Below, in pieces: positions 7,858 through 17,116 of a stretch of DNA of 37,797 nt. The notes beneath the pieces were generated by a model, which was given only the letters and a program-made list of their open reading frames with translations, did not search any database and was not told where the DNA came from. Location: assembly GCA_000992345.1 (NCBI GenBank), contig LBUA01000005.1:1-37797 (forward strand), read 5' to 3'. Each line of letters begins with the position of its first letter. The stretch's first letter is position 1. Origin of the DNA: Parcubacteria group bacterium GW2011_GWD2_38_12 (GTDB lineage: Bacteria > Patescibacteriota > Minisyncoccia > GWC2-36-17). The position numbers and the translations under genes are program-made.

Positions 7858-9126
7858 TCATATCTTTAATATATCATCAAAAATTTTTCTATCCTTAAAC
7901 GGCCCAATGAGCGCCAAATTCATTTTCTCATTTTGGAATACTTCACGCGCAACACCTAAAATATCTCTTCTTGTTACTTTATTTATCTTTTTAAGCACTT
8001 CTTCGGGCGTCATAATTTTCCTGGTTATAATTTCTTGACCACCAACAAATGACGCCCATTCATCTGATGTTTCAAGTCCAATTAAAGTTTTGCCCTTAAA
8101 ATTATCCTTCGCCTTTTTGAGTTCTGCATCCGTTATCCCCTTTGTCTTTATTTTCTTTATTTCATCCAAAGTTTCTTCAAGCGCTTTTTTGACTTTATCA
8201 TTACCCACGCCAGCATAAATCGCCAAACATCCCGTATCCGTGGAATGGTCAGTACCACTGTGAATGGTGTAGGCAAGACCCTGTTTCTCACGAATTCTTA
8301 TAAAAAGCCGTGAACTCATCCCCTCTCCGAGTATTAAAGACAACACCGCGAGAGCAAATCTTCTTTTATCAAAAATATCAAAAGCGCGAAACGATAAACA
8401 CCAATGAGTTTGATCTGTTTGTTTGGAATTAATCAAAATTTCCGGATGATGCTGATTTTCCACCACTTTCGGTTTTTCCTGCGGATTTTGCAAATTTAAT
8501 CTTGTAAAATATTTATTGATTTTCCCTAAAATTGCTTTTTGGTCAAACTTGCCGCTAACAATTAAAACCATATTTCCCGCGCCGTATTGAGATTTATAAT
8601 ATCTCACCAGTTCTTCTCTGGAAACCGTAGAAATTATCTCTTTGGTGCCTAAAATATCCCGACCCGCTGGCTGATCGCCATACATTAATTTACCGAGTAA
8701 ATCCCACACATGTCTTCGCGGATTATCTTTCACCATATTCATCTCTTCAATAATCACGCCTCGTTCTTTGTCCATCTCTTTTTTGTCAAATTTGGAATTA
8801 AGCAACATATCCGAAACAATATCCAACGCCAAATCCAGATGAGTCCAGTCAACCTTAACCCAATATCCCGTCCGCTCTTCCCCGGTAAAAGCGTTAAAAA
8901 ATCCGCCGACTCCATCCAGCTCTTCGGAGATAGAAAGCGTGGTCGGACGTTTTTTTGTTCCCTTAAACATCATATGTTCCAAAAAATGCGAAAGACCGTT
9001 GATTTCTTTTGCCTCATATTTTGATCCGGTCGCAAAAAGAGCCAACACCGTCACACTCGTCGCGTCGCGAAAAGGCACTGTTATCACCCGCAAATCATTT
9101 TTTAAAGTTTGTTTTTTAAATGCCAT
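7858..9126 (-). CDS. M16 (pitrilysin) family zinc peptidase
   Basis: HFLEHMMFKGT (HxxEH); start likely MAFKKQTLKNDLRVI rather than the longer ORF. Confidence 0.93.
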   Translation of the reverse strand: MAFKKQTLKNDLRVITVPFRDATSVTVLALFATGSKYEAKEINGLSHFLEHMMFKGTKKRPTTLSISEELDGVGGFFNAFTGEERTGYWVKVDWTHLDLALDIVSDMLLNSKFDKKEMDKERGVIIEEMNMVKDNPRRHVWDLLGKLMYGDQPAGRDILGTKEIISTVSREELVRYYKSQYGAGNMVLIVSGKFDQKAILGKINKYFTRLNLQNPQEKPKVVENQHHPEILINSKQTDQTHWCLSFRAFDIFDKRRFALAVLSLILGEGMSSRLFIRIREKQGLAYTIHSGTDHSTDTGCLAIYAGVGNDKVKKALEETLDEIKKIKTKGITDAELKKAKDNFKGKTLIGLETSDEWASFVGGQEIITRKIMTPEEVLKKINKVTRRDILGVAREVFQNEKMNLALIGPFKDRKIFDDILKI

Positions 9127-9175
9127 GATTTTCCAAATTTTAAAACGAAATGCGCAAAATTTGGTTAAAATCATG
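9124..9175 (-). repeat. Start-codon-proximal inverted repeat, possible copy D of the structured element family
   Basis: Minus: GGGGTGCTCATGATTTTAACCAAATTTT...AAAATTTGGAAAATCATGGCA; shares GGGTGCTCAT with the rpsH/rpsZ leader elements. Confidence 0.5.
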
Positions 9176-9306
9176 AGCACCCCGCTTAAATTTTTAAACT
9201 GATATTTATTATATTGTAATTTTAGTGAGCCGCAGGCGATACCGTGAGATATATTCCGAAATAAAATTAATGTCTATTTGGAATTTAGGCGGGGTCGCCA
9301 TGATTT

Positions 9307-10635
9307 TTACTTTATTTTTTCTCTTAAATAATTTTTTAATTCGCTCGCCCTGACTCTTGTTTGCTCGAGCGTATCTCTATCGCGAACAGTGACAGTATCA
9401 TCTTTTTCAATCGTATCAAAATCTACGGTCACGCAATAGGGCGTACCGATCTCGTCTTGTCTTCTATACCTTTTGCCGATATTGCCACCATCATCCCACG
9501 CGACGCGCATTTCTAATTTTAAATCATTATAAATTTCGCGGGCTTTTTCCACAAGTTGCGGTTTATTGGCAAGTAATGGAAACACTGCCACCTTATAGGG
9601 CGCGATGATTGTTGGTAACTTCAAATAGGTGCGGATTTCGCCATTAACTTCATCTTCCGTATAAGACTCCGAGAGCACTGCGAGCAATGTCCTATCCACA
9701 CCAAATGTCGGCTCAATCACATGAGGCAAAAATCGTTCACCAGACATATCGTCAAAATATCTTAAATCCACACCGCTTTGTTCCATGTGATTTTTCAAAT
9801 CAAAATCCGCGCGATAAGCGATGCCGTAAAGTTCTTTTCTGCCAAAGGGAAAATCGTATTCAAAATCCACCGTACGCTTGGAATAATGCGCTCGTTCACC
9901 ATCTGGCACCTCCAAATGATGAATTTTATCACTGGACAACCCAATCAAATCCATCCATTGATGCATTTGGTCCAGCCAATATTCAAAAAATTCCTGCCAA
10001 TCTTTTTCCCTGACAAAATATTCTATTTCCATCTGCTCAAATTCTCTGGTGCGAAAAATAAAATTTCCGGGAGTAATCTCGTTGCGAAAAGCCCTCCCCA
10101 TTTGAGCAATGCCAAACGGAATTTTCGGATGCATAGTATCAATGATATTTTTAAAATCCACAAACATCGCCTGAGCCGTCTCGGGACGCAAATATGCAAG
10201 CGCCGACTCATCCTCTACTGGGCCAATAAAAGTCCGAAACATCAAATTGAACATTCTCGGCTCGGTCAATTCGCCCTTGCAATCCGGGCAAATTTTTGTG
10301 TCTTCCGGCAAATGATCGGAGCGAAATCTCTTTTTGCATTTTTTGCAATCCACCATCGGATCGGCAAACCCGGCGGTCGTGTGCCCCGATGCTTCCCAAA
10401 TTTTCGGATTCATTATTAGCGCCGCGTCTATTCCTTGCATATCGTCGCGACCATGAACGAAAGTTTTCCACCAGAGATTCTTGATGTTATTTTTAAGTTC
10501 CACGCCAAGCGGACCATAATCCCAGGAATTAGCAAGTCCGCCGTATATTTCCGACCCTGGAAACACAAAGCCCCTTCTTTTACATAAAGAGACAATTTTA
10601 TCCATCAAATCAGATTTTTCTGTTTTATCTGTCAT
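9307..10635 (-). CDS. glyS: Glycyl-tRNA synthetase (alpha2 type)
   Basis: GFVFPGSEIYGGLANSWDYGPLGVELKNNIK, RPETAQAMFVDFKN. Confidence 0.96.
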   Translation of the reverse strand: MTDKTEKSDLMDKIVSLCKRRGFVFPGSEIYGGLANSWDYGPLGVELKNNIKNLWWKTFVHGRDDMQGIDAALIMNPKIWEASGHTTAGFADPMVDCKKCKKRFRSDHLPEDTKICPDCKGELTEPRMFNLMFRTFIGPVEDESALAYLRPETAQAMFVDFKNIIDTMHPKIPFGIAQMGRAFRNEITPGNFIFRTREFEQMEIEYFVREKDWQEFFEYWLDQMHQWMDLIGLSSDKIHHLEVPDGERAHYSKRTVDFEYDFPFGRKELYGIAYRADFDLKNHMEQSGVDLRYFDDMSGERFLPHVIEPTFGVDRTLLAVLSESYTEDEVNGEIRTYLKLPTIIAPYKVAVFPLLANKPQLVEKAREIYNDLKLEMRVAWDDGGNIGKRYRRQDEIGTPYCVTVDFDTIEKDDTVTVRDRDTLEQTRVRASELKNYLREKIK

Positions 10636-10689
10636 GCTTTTAACTTACAACTTATAACTTTATAACTAGCAATGATTCTCTACGGCGAA

Positions 10690-12624
10690 TCATTGCGCCA
10701 CCGTCCAACCTCGATTTTCTATTATATAAGAATCTTCGAGTAAATAAGTCGTCTTTCCTTCCGATTGTTTGGAAATAACAGCGTTAGTAAACGAATCTAT
10801 GGCGCTTAAATTTGTCCCGAATATCAAATCAAGCGATCGCCCTATATCCGCAATGCCGGGAATAATGGAAATCTGAAATGCCGCTTGCATCGCCGGCATT
10901 ATAAATCCGGTGCCCGCCGGAATTTTGCCAATATTCCATACGATCTTTCCGGTCGCCTGTTCGTGAGTTATATCATAATTGGACGGACTAATTTTCCCCT
11001 CCCAAATAACACTTGGGGGCAGAGACGCTTCAATACGGGCATTATCAATATCATTAGATGTATTAGTCAGTTGCCAAACAATGTTATAGGCGGTCTTTTG
11101 AGTAAGTCGTGGAGGAATAGGGCCGAAATTTTCAATTGGAGCATTTTTATAAATCCCCCGTACGGAAACCGCAATATCGGTATTTAATTTAGCATTAACT
11201 CTATCTTCGTTGCCAATTGGTATGCCTTTTAAAGATTCTGGAATTTGATCTGATTCAATTTTAGCGTTGCTGGAAACTACAAAATTCTTATCATTGGGGC
11301 CGGAAACATCCAAGATTCTTTTTAATCTGACCGAAAAAGACACCGCTCCTTCCTCGCCGGGGCTAAGCAAAGCAAGCTGGCGCACTCCTGATGCATTCCA
11401 AATGATACTATTTGTCGCGCCCGAAAATGACCCCCATTTTATATCAAGAGTTTTAAAATCCACCACCTTTCCGTCAAGTTTTGCCGATATCACAACATTG
11501 GGAACCGCAATATCAGAAGTGTTACGGTAAGTTATCTTGTAGTTCAAAATATCTCCGGAAGAAACAGACAATTCTCTGGCATCATTCACTGTCTGGTAAA
11601 CAAATAAAATTGTAGACGAGATTACAACGGAATATTCGTTTGACGCATAGATGGTAAGCTGCTCTTTTTCACGCCTCCCGATAGCCGCTTGAAATAATTT
11701 TACTTCATTGTCCTTTCCGCTTAGCATGCCTTTTATTTTTATTTTTCCCGTTTCTCTTCCTAAGATTTTATCAAAATCCCACGTATCATTTGAAAAAGAA
11801 GGGGATGGCTCAGCGCTGGAAAATATAAATCCTTCCGGATATTTAAGTTTTAATTGCATGTCCGGAAAAATCGTTTCAGATAAATTTTGATATTCCAAAA
11901 ACAACTCCGTTTCATTGCCCGAGACAGCCCGAGGAGGCATATTCATGACAATAGAAAACGGCGTTTTACTGATAATGGATTCAAAAACGGCCTTTGACTC
12001 AAGGAGTTTGCCTTGATTAGATGAATTCTGTCCCTTTGGCTTATATTTTAAAATAGCGTTGACTGCTAATTTATCATTTTTGGCTCCAAAAAATTGCCCG
12101 CTAAAAGAGGCGCTGGCTTCCCTACCTGAAACTATATCACCGATGCGCTTCTCTATTTTTAAAACACTGGAATCTTTCGGCACAGCTCCTTTTGGCCACT
12201 CAAAAATTAAAACGGCGTTTTCCAAATCAAAATCGCTCCCATTCTGATAAGAGACAAAAAATTGAATATTCTCTCCGCTCTCCACGGTTTCGGGACCCCT
12301 GATTTTTACCAAAATATCCGACTGTCTGAAAGTGCGAAAAAAATAGATATATCCAAAAACCGCCATTCCGACGAAAATCAAAAATAAAAAAGCGGCAAAT
12401 AACCGGCTTAATAATTTTTTCTTTCTAACTTTTTTTACTGTCATATAATCTTCGGATTTTTCCTCTTCCCATCCTTTTGTAATCTGTTCCGGAACGATTT
12501 CTTTCGGCTGAAAAATTTCCGGAGCTTCCGGCCTTTCGCCAATTTGAGCCCCCGGCTGATAAAGCTTTTCCTGCAAAGATTCCAGGGGAGATCTTTTTTG
12601 ATTATTCTGATTATCCATGATCAA
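10690..12624 (-). CDS. Large hypothetical membrane-anchored protein with repeated extracellular beta-sandwich (DUF11-like) domains
   Basis: N-terminal cytoplasmic tail, one TM (LLSRLFAAFLFLIFVGMAVFGYIYFF), then repeats of VxSGxxxxYxIxYxN type. Confidence 0.6.
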   Translation of the reverse strand: MIMDNQNNQKRSPLESLQEKLYQPGAQIGERPEAPEIFQPKEIVPEQITKGWEEEKSEDYMTVKKVRKKKLLSRLFAAFLFLIFVGMAVFGYIYFFRTFRQSDILVKIRGPETVESGENIQFFVSYQNGSDFDLENAVLIFEWPKGAVPKDSSVLKIEKRIGDIVSGREASASFSGQFFGAKNDKLAVNAILKYKPKGQNSSNQGKLLESKAVFESIISKTPFSIVMNMPPRAVSGNETELFLEYQNLSETIFPDMQLKLKYPEGFIFSSAEPSPSFSNDTWDFDKILGRETGKIKIKGMLSGKDNEVKLFQAAIGRREKEQLTIYASNEYSVVISSTILFVYQTVNDARELSVSSGDILNYKITYRNTSDIAVPNVVISAKLDGKVVDFKTLDIKWGSFSGATNSIIWNASGVRQLALLSPGEEGAVSFSVRLKRILDVSGPNDKNFVVSSNAKIESDQIPESLKGIPIGNEDRVNAKLNTDIAVSVRGIYKNAPIENFGPIPPRLTQKTAYNIVWQLTNTSNDIDNARIEASLPPSVIWEGKISPSNYDITHEQATGKIVWNIGKIPAGTGFIMPAMQAAFQISIIPGIADIGRSLDLIFGTNLSAIDSFTNAVISKQSEGKTTYLLEDSYIIENRGWTVAQ

Positions 12625-13289
12625 TATAATACCAGATTCTTGAGATATTCTAAAGTTCTTTCCAAATCATTCAATTCTTTTTTTGATAATTTTAATTTCA
12701 TCATCAAATCTTTATTTTGCTTTTTAAAGACTCTCATAATCTTAATCGTTGACGATAAAATCGGAAATGCCATTGAATCATTTTTGAGCGCGCAATTTCC
12801 GCAAATAATCCCTCGTTCTTTGAAACTAAAAAAATGGTCTTTTTCTTTTAGAGTTCTTTTGCAAGAATTGCAATTTCTTAAATCCGGGGAAAATCCAGCC
12901 AATGAAATCAGACAAAATTTAAAAAAACTATTAGTTAAAGAGTCTGTGTCCTGAGAAATAAAATCCAAAATCAAATTCCAAATACTTTCATCAACATCGT
13001 CGGGTCCAATAATGTCGTCTAAAAAATCAAAAAATGATATTCGCGCGGCAGATACTCCCGTATTTTTTATCAAATTCGCTCCAGTAAGTGTCTTAAATTT
13101 TTTACCCAACACAAATTCAATATCAACTAAATCAAAAATTTGCAGATGGCTAGCCAATTTTGCGAGAGGCTTTTTCGTTCCCCGTCCCATAATCTCTATC
13201 TTCCCGGAATCCTTAGTATAAACAACGAAAATTTCATTAAACTCGCGATGGATATTCTTTTTAAGGACAATGCCTTGAGTGTGAAACAA
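12621..13289 (-). CDS. recO: DNA repair protein RecO
   Basis: HTQGIVLKKNIHREFNEIFVVYTKDSGKIEIMGRGTKK; CNSC...CGNC zinc site. Confidence 0.85.
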   Translation of the reverse strand: MFHTQGIVLKKNIHREFNEIFVVYTKDSGKIEIMGRGTKKPLAKLASHLQIFDLVDIEFVLGKKFKTLTGANLIKNTGVSAARISFFDFLDDIIGPDDVDESIWNLILDFISQDTDSLTNSFFKFCLISLAGFSPDLRNCNSCKRTLKEKDHFFSFKERGIICGNCALKNDSMAFPILSSTIKIMRVFKKQNKDLMMKLKLSKKELNDLERTLEYLKNLVLY

Positions 13290-13297
13290 ATTGGATC

Positions 13298-13378
13298 AGT
13301 TTGTAGTTTATAGTTTTTAGTTTGTAGTTATCCGCCAACTGGCGAACTAAAAACTAAGAACTAATAGCTAAAAACTAA
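13298..13378. repeat. Inverted heptad element between recO and ileS
   Basis: gtttgta gtttata gttttta gtttgta - TCCGCCAACTGGCGAA - ctaaaaa ctaagaa ctaatag ctaaaaa ctaa. Confidence 0.8.
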
Positions 13379-16300
13379 TTTTTTATTCCTATCCAAACCT
13401 TTTCTTTTCTGCCATTACCAAAATCTAAATCAAAATCGCGCTTTATTAAAAAGGCTTCATTTTCCCTGCTACATCCGTTTAACAAATTCTTAGCCAAAAC
13501 AGTCTTTTTGATTTCTTTAGCAAATTGTTCAAAAATGGTATTAATCCCGCGACTCCCGCAATAATCGATGGATACGATATCATTTGGAGTTAATTTCGCA
13601 TCTTTTCGCATATCTTGGATATTGCGTACAATGTCGCGCATTATACCCTCAGCTCGCAATTCATTATTAAGTTTTGTATTTAATGCTACTTTCAAGCCCC
13701 CCTCTTCTGCAATCCTCCAACCATCAGCTTCTTTGATTTCCTTAACCATTAAAACATTTTTAATATTCAGCTCGTCTTTTATTAATTCCATTAAATCACT
13801 CTTCAGTTTCAGTTCTTTTGTTTTCACTTTTAACTTCGCTAGCGGCTGACGCACTTTCAGCTTATTTTGAGCCCTCAACTTCAAGCCCAAAGCAACAATT
13901 TTTCTAACAAGCGCCATCTCTCCAACTAATTCTCTTTTAATTAATTTTTTATCTACCCGAGGATAATTCTCAAGATGCACACTTTTCTCATGCCCTTCTA
14001 AATTATGAAAAATATACTCTGCCAAAAACGGAGTAAATGGCGCTATTAACTTGGATAAAGAAATTAAAATATATCTGATAGTTGCCGCCGCATTTTTATA
14101 ATCCGTGGAATTTTCATCTCTAAATCTTCGGCGAGATCTCCTAATATACCAGTTAGACAAATCATCAACAAAATTATTTATCGCTCTACCAGCGGTAGTA
14201 GCGTCATAATCATCAAGGTTTTTAGTCACCTCTTCAACCAGCATATTGAATCTGGCCAAAATCCATTTGTCCAGGATATTATTTGATTTCAACTTTAAAC
14301 TTTTAACATTCAACTTTGAACTTTTCTCGCCATACAATTTATAAAAGTTTAAGGTATTAATAATAGTCATAACAAAATTTCTTTGCCTATCCTGCAAATC
14401 CTTTTCATCAAATAATTTCGATTCTCCCACCGGATTTATCGTATAGAAATACCACCTAATGACATCAGAGCCGTATTTCTCTATCACTTCCCAGGGATTT
14501 ATAACATTGCCTTTGGATTTAGACATTTTTTGCCCGGATTTATCCAAGACATGACCATTGGAAATAACATTTTTATATGGAATTCCTTTACCAAGTAATG
14601 TAGCTACGGCAAGCAACGTATAAAACCAACCTCGGGTCTGATCAATGCCCTCGCAAATAAAATCAGCCGGATAAGACAATCCCGTACCTACCGGCAGGCC
14701 AGATTTATTAATTCTCGCTTTATTCTCAAAAGGAAAATGCCATTGGGCAAAAGGCATAGCGCCGGAATCAAACCAAACATCAACAACATCAGGCACTCTT
14801 CTCATTGTTTTTTTGCAATTTTCGCAAGTAAGATCGATATTATCAATATATGGTCTGTGCAAATCCAAATTTCCTCTTTCATCCACTGGAGACGGTAAAT
14901 ACTTCTCCCTCCAAACATCGCCTGTTTTCGGATATTTCAATTTTAATTGCTTATCATAGCCCAGATGTTTTATCGCGCCCCCTAAAAGCCATAAAGGATC
15001 GCCGTGTCCGACTATTAAGATATTCTTAAACTCCATTTTGTCATCCACTTTTCTTAAAAATTCAAAAATTCTTTCTCTGACTTCATTCCAGCTCTCTCCA
15101 CCATGTGGCGCGCGTTCAAATCTGTCTTTTTTCGTCTTAAAAAAAGCGTGATACTCCCTGGAAGATTTTCCATTATAAGATCCAAAAATAACCTCTCTTA
15201 AACGAGAGTCATAAATAACCCTTTTAACTCCCAAGGCCTCAGCTATCGCTTGAGCCGTATCTTTGGTCCTTTGTAAATCAGAAGCAAAGATGATATCAAT
15301 CTTTCCTTTGTTTTCTTTTTTTAATTTTAAAACGGCTTTCTTTACCTGTTCTTCCCCCTTTTTTGTCAATTTAAAATTTTTCGGTTCCGGCCAACAGCCT
15401 ATTAATCCTTTTTGATTGTTTTCCGCCTCGGCATGGCGCATGAAAAAATAGTTGTTTCTTGGTGTTTGATTTTGTGATAAATCTTCCAGACTTGAAATAA
15501 CTTTCTTATTACCGCAACCCTGACAAATCCAAACTGGAAGAGGCGTACCCCAATATCTTTCGCGGGAAAAAGCCCAATCCTTCACATCGGAAAGCCACTC
15601 GCCGAATCTTCCGTCTCTTAAATGTCCCGGCACCCAATTCACTTTATTATTATTTACAATCAATTCATCGCGAAGCTGGCTCATTCCTACAAACCAAGTT
15701 TTTTTGGCATAATACAAAAGAGGCGTTTGGCATCTCCAGCAAAACGGATAATCGTGTTCGTATTTTTCCAATTTATATAAAATATTTTTTATTTTCAAAT
15801 ATTCTATTATCAACGGATCGGCATCTTTCACAAACATTCCCGCCCAAGGAATAATTTCCGGTTTAAATCTGCCCTGTTCATCCACAGTAAGTAAGGTTGA
15901 TAAATTATTTTTCTTTGCTGTTTGCATATCATCTTCGCCAAAAGCTGGCGCGATATGAACTATACCCGTTCCATCCTCGGTGGAAATAAAATCTGCGCCA
16001 ACAACAGTAAAATTTGGAGTTTGGAGTTTGGAGTTTGGAGTTTGGAATATTGGCTCATATTCCTCTCCAATCAATTCCCTGCCCTTAAATTCTTTTTCTA
16101 TATGATAAGAGCCTTTTATCACATTTAAGCGGCTTTTGGCTAAAATCAGGGTATCTGCAGTATCAAAATCGGGTTTCTTTATCTGGCTTGGATCATAATC
16201 TTTTGCCGCTCTAATTTGAACATAATCAATCTCCGGCCCAACCGCAAGCGCGGTATTTGCCGGCAAAGTCCAAGGAGTCGTCGTCCATACAAGGAAATTG

Positions 16301-16959
16301 GAGTTTGGAGTTTGGAGTTTGGAGTTTGGAGAATTTCGAATTTCGAATTTTACATACACCGATGGGTCTTTGACTCTCTTGTATCCCTGAGCCACCTCAT
16401 GCGAGGAGAGAGAGGTGCCACAACGAGGACAATAAGGCACTATTTTGTCGCCTTGATATAAAAGTTTTTTCTTATTTATCTCGCCGATTATCCACCATAA
16501 GCTTTCTATATATTTATTATCATAAGTGATATAAGGTTCTTTCATATTCACCCAATAAGCCGTGCGAGCGGTTATTTTTTCCCATTCATCTTTGTATTCC
16601 CAAACCGATTGTTTGCATTTTTTATTGAAAAGCGCGATACCGTATTTTTCAATCTCCGGTTTTGACTGAATGCCCATTTTTTTCTCCACCTCGAGTTCCA
16701 CGGGTAAACCATGCGTATCCCAACCGGCTTTTCTTTCTACCAAAAATCCCTGCATGGTCTTGTACCGGCAAAAAATATCCTTGAAAGCGCGCGACAAAAT
16801 ATGGTGAATACCCGGCCGGCCATTGGCAGTCGGCGGTCCGTCAAAAAACACAAACCTTTTTGATCTTGCTCTGGCTTTAAGAGATTTTTCAAAAATCTTT
16901 TTTTCTTTCCAGAATTTTAAAATTATCTCTTCTATTTTGGGGAAATTAAATTGCTCCAT
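13375..16959 (-). CDS. ileS: Isoleucyl-tRNA synthetase with inserted histidine-phosphatase domain
   Basis: GPPTANGRPGIHH, MSKSKGNVINPWEVI (KMSKS), VVDVWFDSGAMPFAQ; start taken as MEQFNFPKIEEII (16959), longer ORF start lies in an upstream hairpin. Confidence 0.95.
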   Translation of the reverse strand: MEQFNFPKIEEIILKFWKEKKIFEKSLKARARSKRFVFFDGPPTANGRPGIHHILSRAFKDIFCRYKTMQGFLVERKAGWDTHGLPVELEVEKKMGIQSKPEIEKYGIALFNKKCKQSVWEYKDEWEKITARTAYWVNMKEPYITYDNKYIESLWWIIGEINKKKLLYQGDKIVPYCPRCGTSLSSHEVAQGYKRVKDPSVYVKFEIRNSPNSKLQTPNSNFLVWTTTPWTLPANTALAVGPEIDYVQIRAAKDYDPSQIKKPDFDTADTLILAKSRLNVIKGSYHIEKEFKGRELIGEEYEPIFQTPNSKLQTPNFTVVGADFISTEDGTGIVHIAPAFGEDDMQTAKKNNLSTLLTVDEQGRFKPEIIPWAGMFVKDADPLIIEYLKIKNILYKLEKYEHDYPFCWRCQTPLLYYAKKTWFVGMSQLRDELIVNNNKVNWVPGHLRDGRFGEWLSDVKDWAFSRERYWGTPLPVWICQGCGNKKVISSLEDLSQNQTPRNNYFFMRHAEAENNQKGLIGCWPEPKNFKLTKKGEEQVKKAVLKLKKENKGKIDIIFASDLQRTKDTAQAIAEALGVKRVIYDSRLREVIFGSYNGKSSREYHAFFKTKKDRFERAPHGGESWNEVRERIFEFLRKVDDKMEFKNILIVGHGDPLWLLGGAIKHLGYDKQLKLKYPKTGDVWREKYLPSPVDERGNLDLHRPYIDNIDLTCENCKKTMRRVPDVVDVWFDSGAMPFAQWHFPFENKARINKSGLPVGTGLSYPADFICEGIDQTRGWFYTLLAVATLLGKGIPYKNVISNGHVLDKSGQKMSKSKGNVINPWEVIEKYGSDVIRWYFYTINPVGESKLFDEKDLQDRQRNFVMTIINTLNFYKLYGEKSSKLNVKSLKLKSNNILDKWILARFNMLVEEVTKNLDDYDATTAGRAINNFVDDLSNWYIRRSRRRFRDENSTDYKNAAATIRYILISLSKLIAPFTPFLAEYIFHNLEGHEKSVHLENYPRVDKKLIKRELVGEMALVRKIVALGLKLRAQNKLKVRQPLAKLKVKTKELKLKSDLMELIKDELNIKNVLMVKEIKEADGWRIAEEGGLKVALNTKLNNELRAEGIMRDIVRNIQDMRKDAKLTPNDIVSIDYCGSRGINTIFEQFAKEIKKTVLAKNLLNGCSRENEAFLIKRDFDLDFGNGRKEKVWIGIKN
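14290..14325. repeat. Heptad array inside ileS
   Basis: caacttt aaacttt taacatt caacttt gaacttt. Confidence 0.7.
14915..15456 (-). other. Histidine phosphatase (phosphoglycerate mutase-like) domain embedded in IleRS
   Basis: FFMRHAEAENN, FASDLQRTKDTAQAIAEAL, LREVIFGSYNGKSSREY, PHGGESWNEVRERI, ILIVGHGDPLWLL. Confidence 0.9.
16013..16046. repeat. TTTGGAG heptad array inside ileS
   Basis: tttggag x4 plus partial unit. Confidence 0.9.
16298..16351. repeat. TTTGGAG and GAATTTC heptad arrays inside ileS
   Basis: ttggagtttggagtttggagtttggagtttggag then gaatttcgaatttcgaatttt. Confidence 0.9.
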
Positions 16960-16996
16960 GTGTGTCATATTATCACAGTAAAACATCCCTATGCAA

Positions 16997-17028
16997 CAAA
17001 ACACCTCTACCATAGTAGAGGTGTTTTG
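16997..17028. terminator. Intrinsic terminator between argS and ileS
   Basis: CAAAACACCTCTAC-cata-GTAGAGGTGTTTTG, 14-bp perfect stem. Confidence 0.8.
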
Positions 17029-17080
17029 ATAAACTTATAACGGTAACACGCTTAGGGTTAGTTTTTAATTGTTAATTGTT

Positions 17081-17103
17081 CACCCCGAGTAAAGTCGAGG
17101 GGT
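17081..17103. repeat. REP-like palindrome CACCCCGAGTAAAGTCGAGGGGT
   Basis: CCCC-GA...TC-GAGGGG hairpin, flanked by aattgtt heptads. Confidence 0.55.
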
Positions 17104-17116
17104 TAATAAAATTATA

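Noticed and set aside
9778-10419. 213-aa plus-strand ORF antisense to glyS
   Set aside because: No recognisable domain, lies opposite a clear essential gene; same reasoning for 1104..1538, 3778..4185, 4312..4749, 23315..23743 and other antisense ORFs.
16013-16351. Tandem repeats as a CRISPR array
   Set aside because: 7-nt period without spacers, inside an ileS reading frame.
13375-16959. IleRS/phosphatase fusion as assembly chimera
   Set aside because: Both IleRS flanks are canonical and in frame around the domain, so a chance misjoin is unlikely, though read mapping would settle it.
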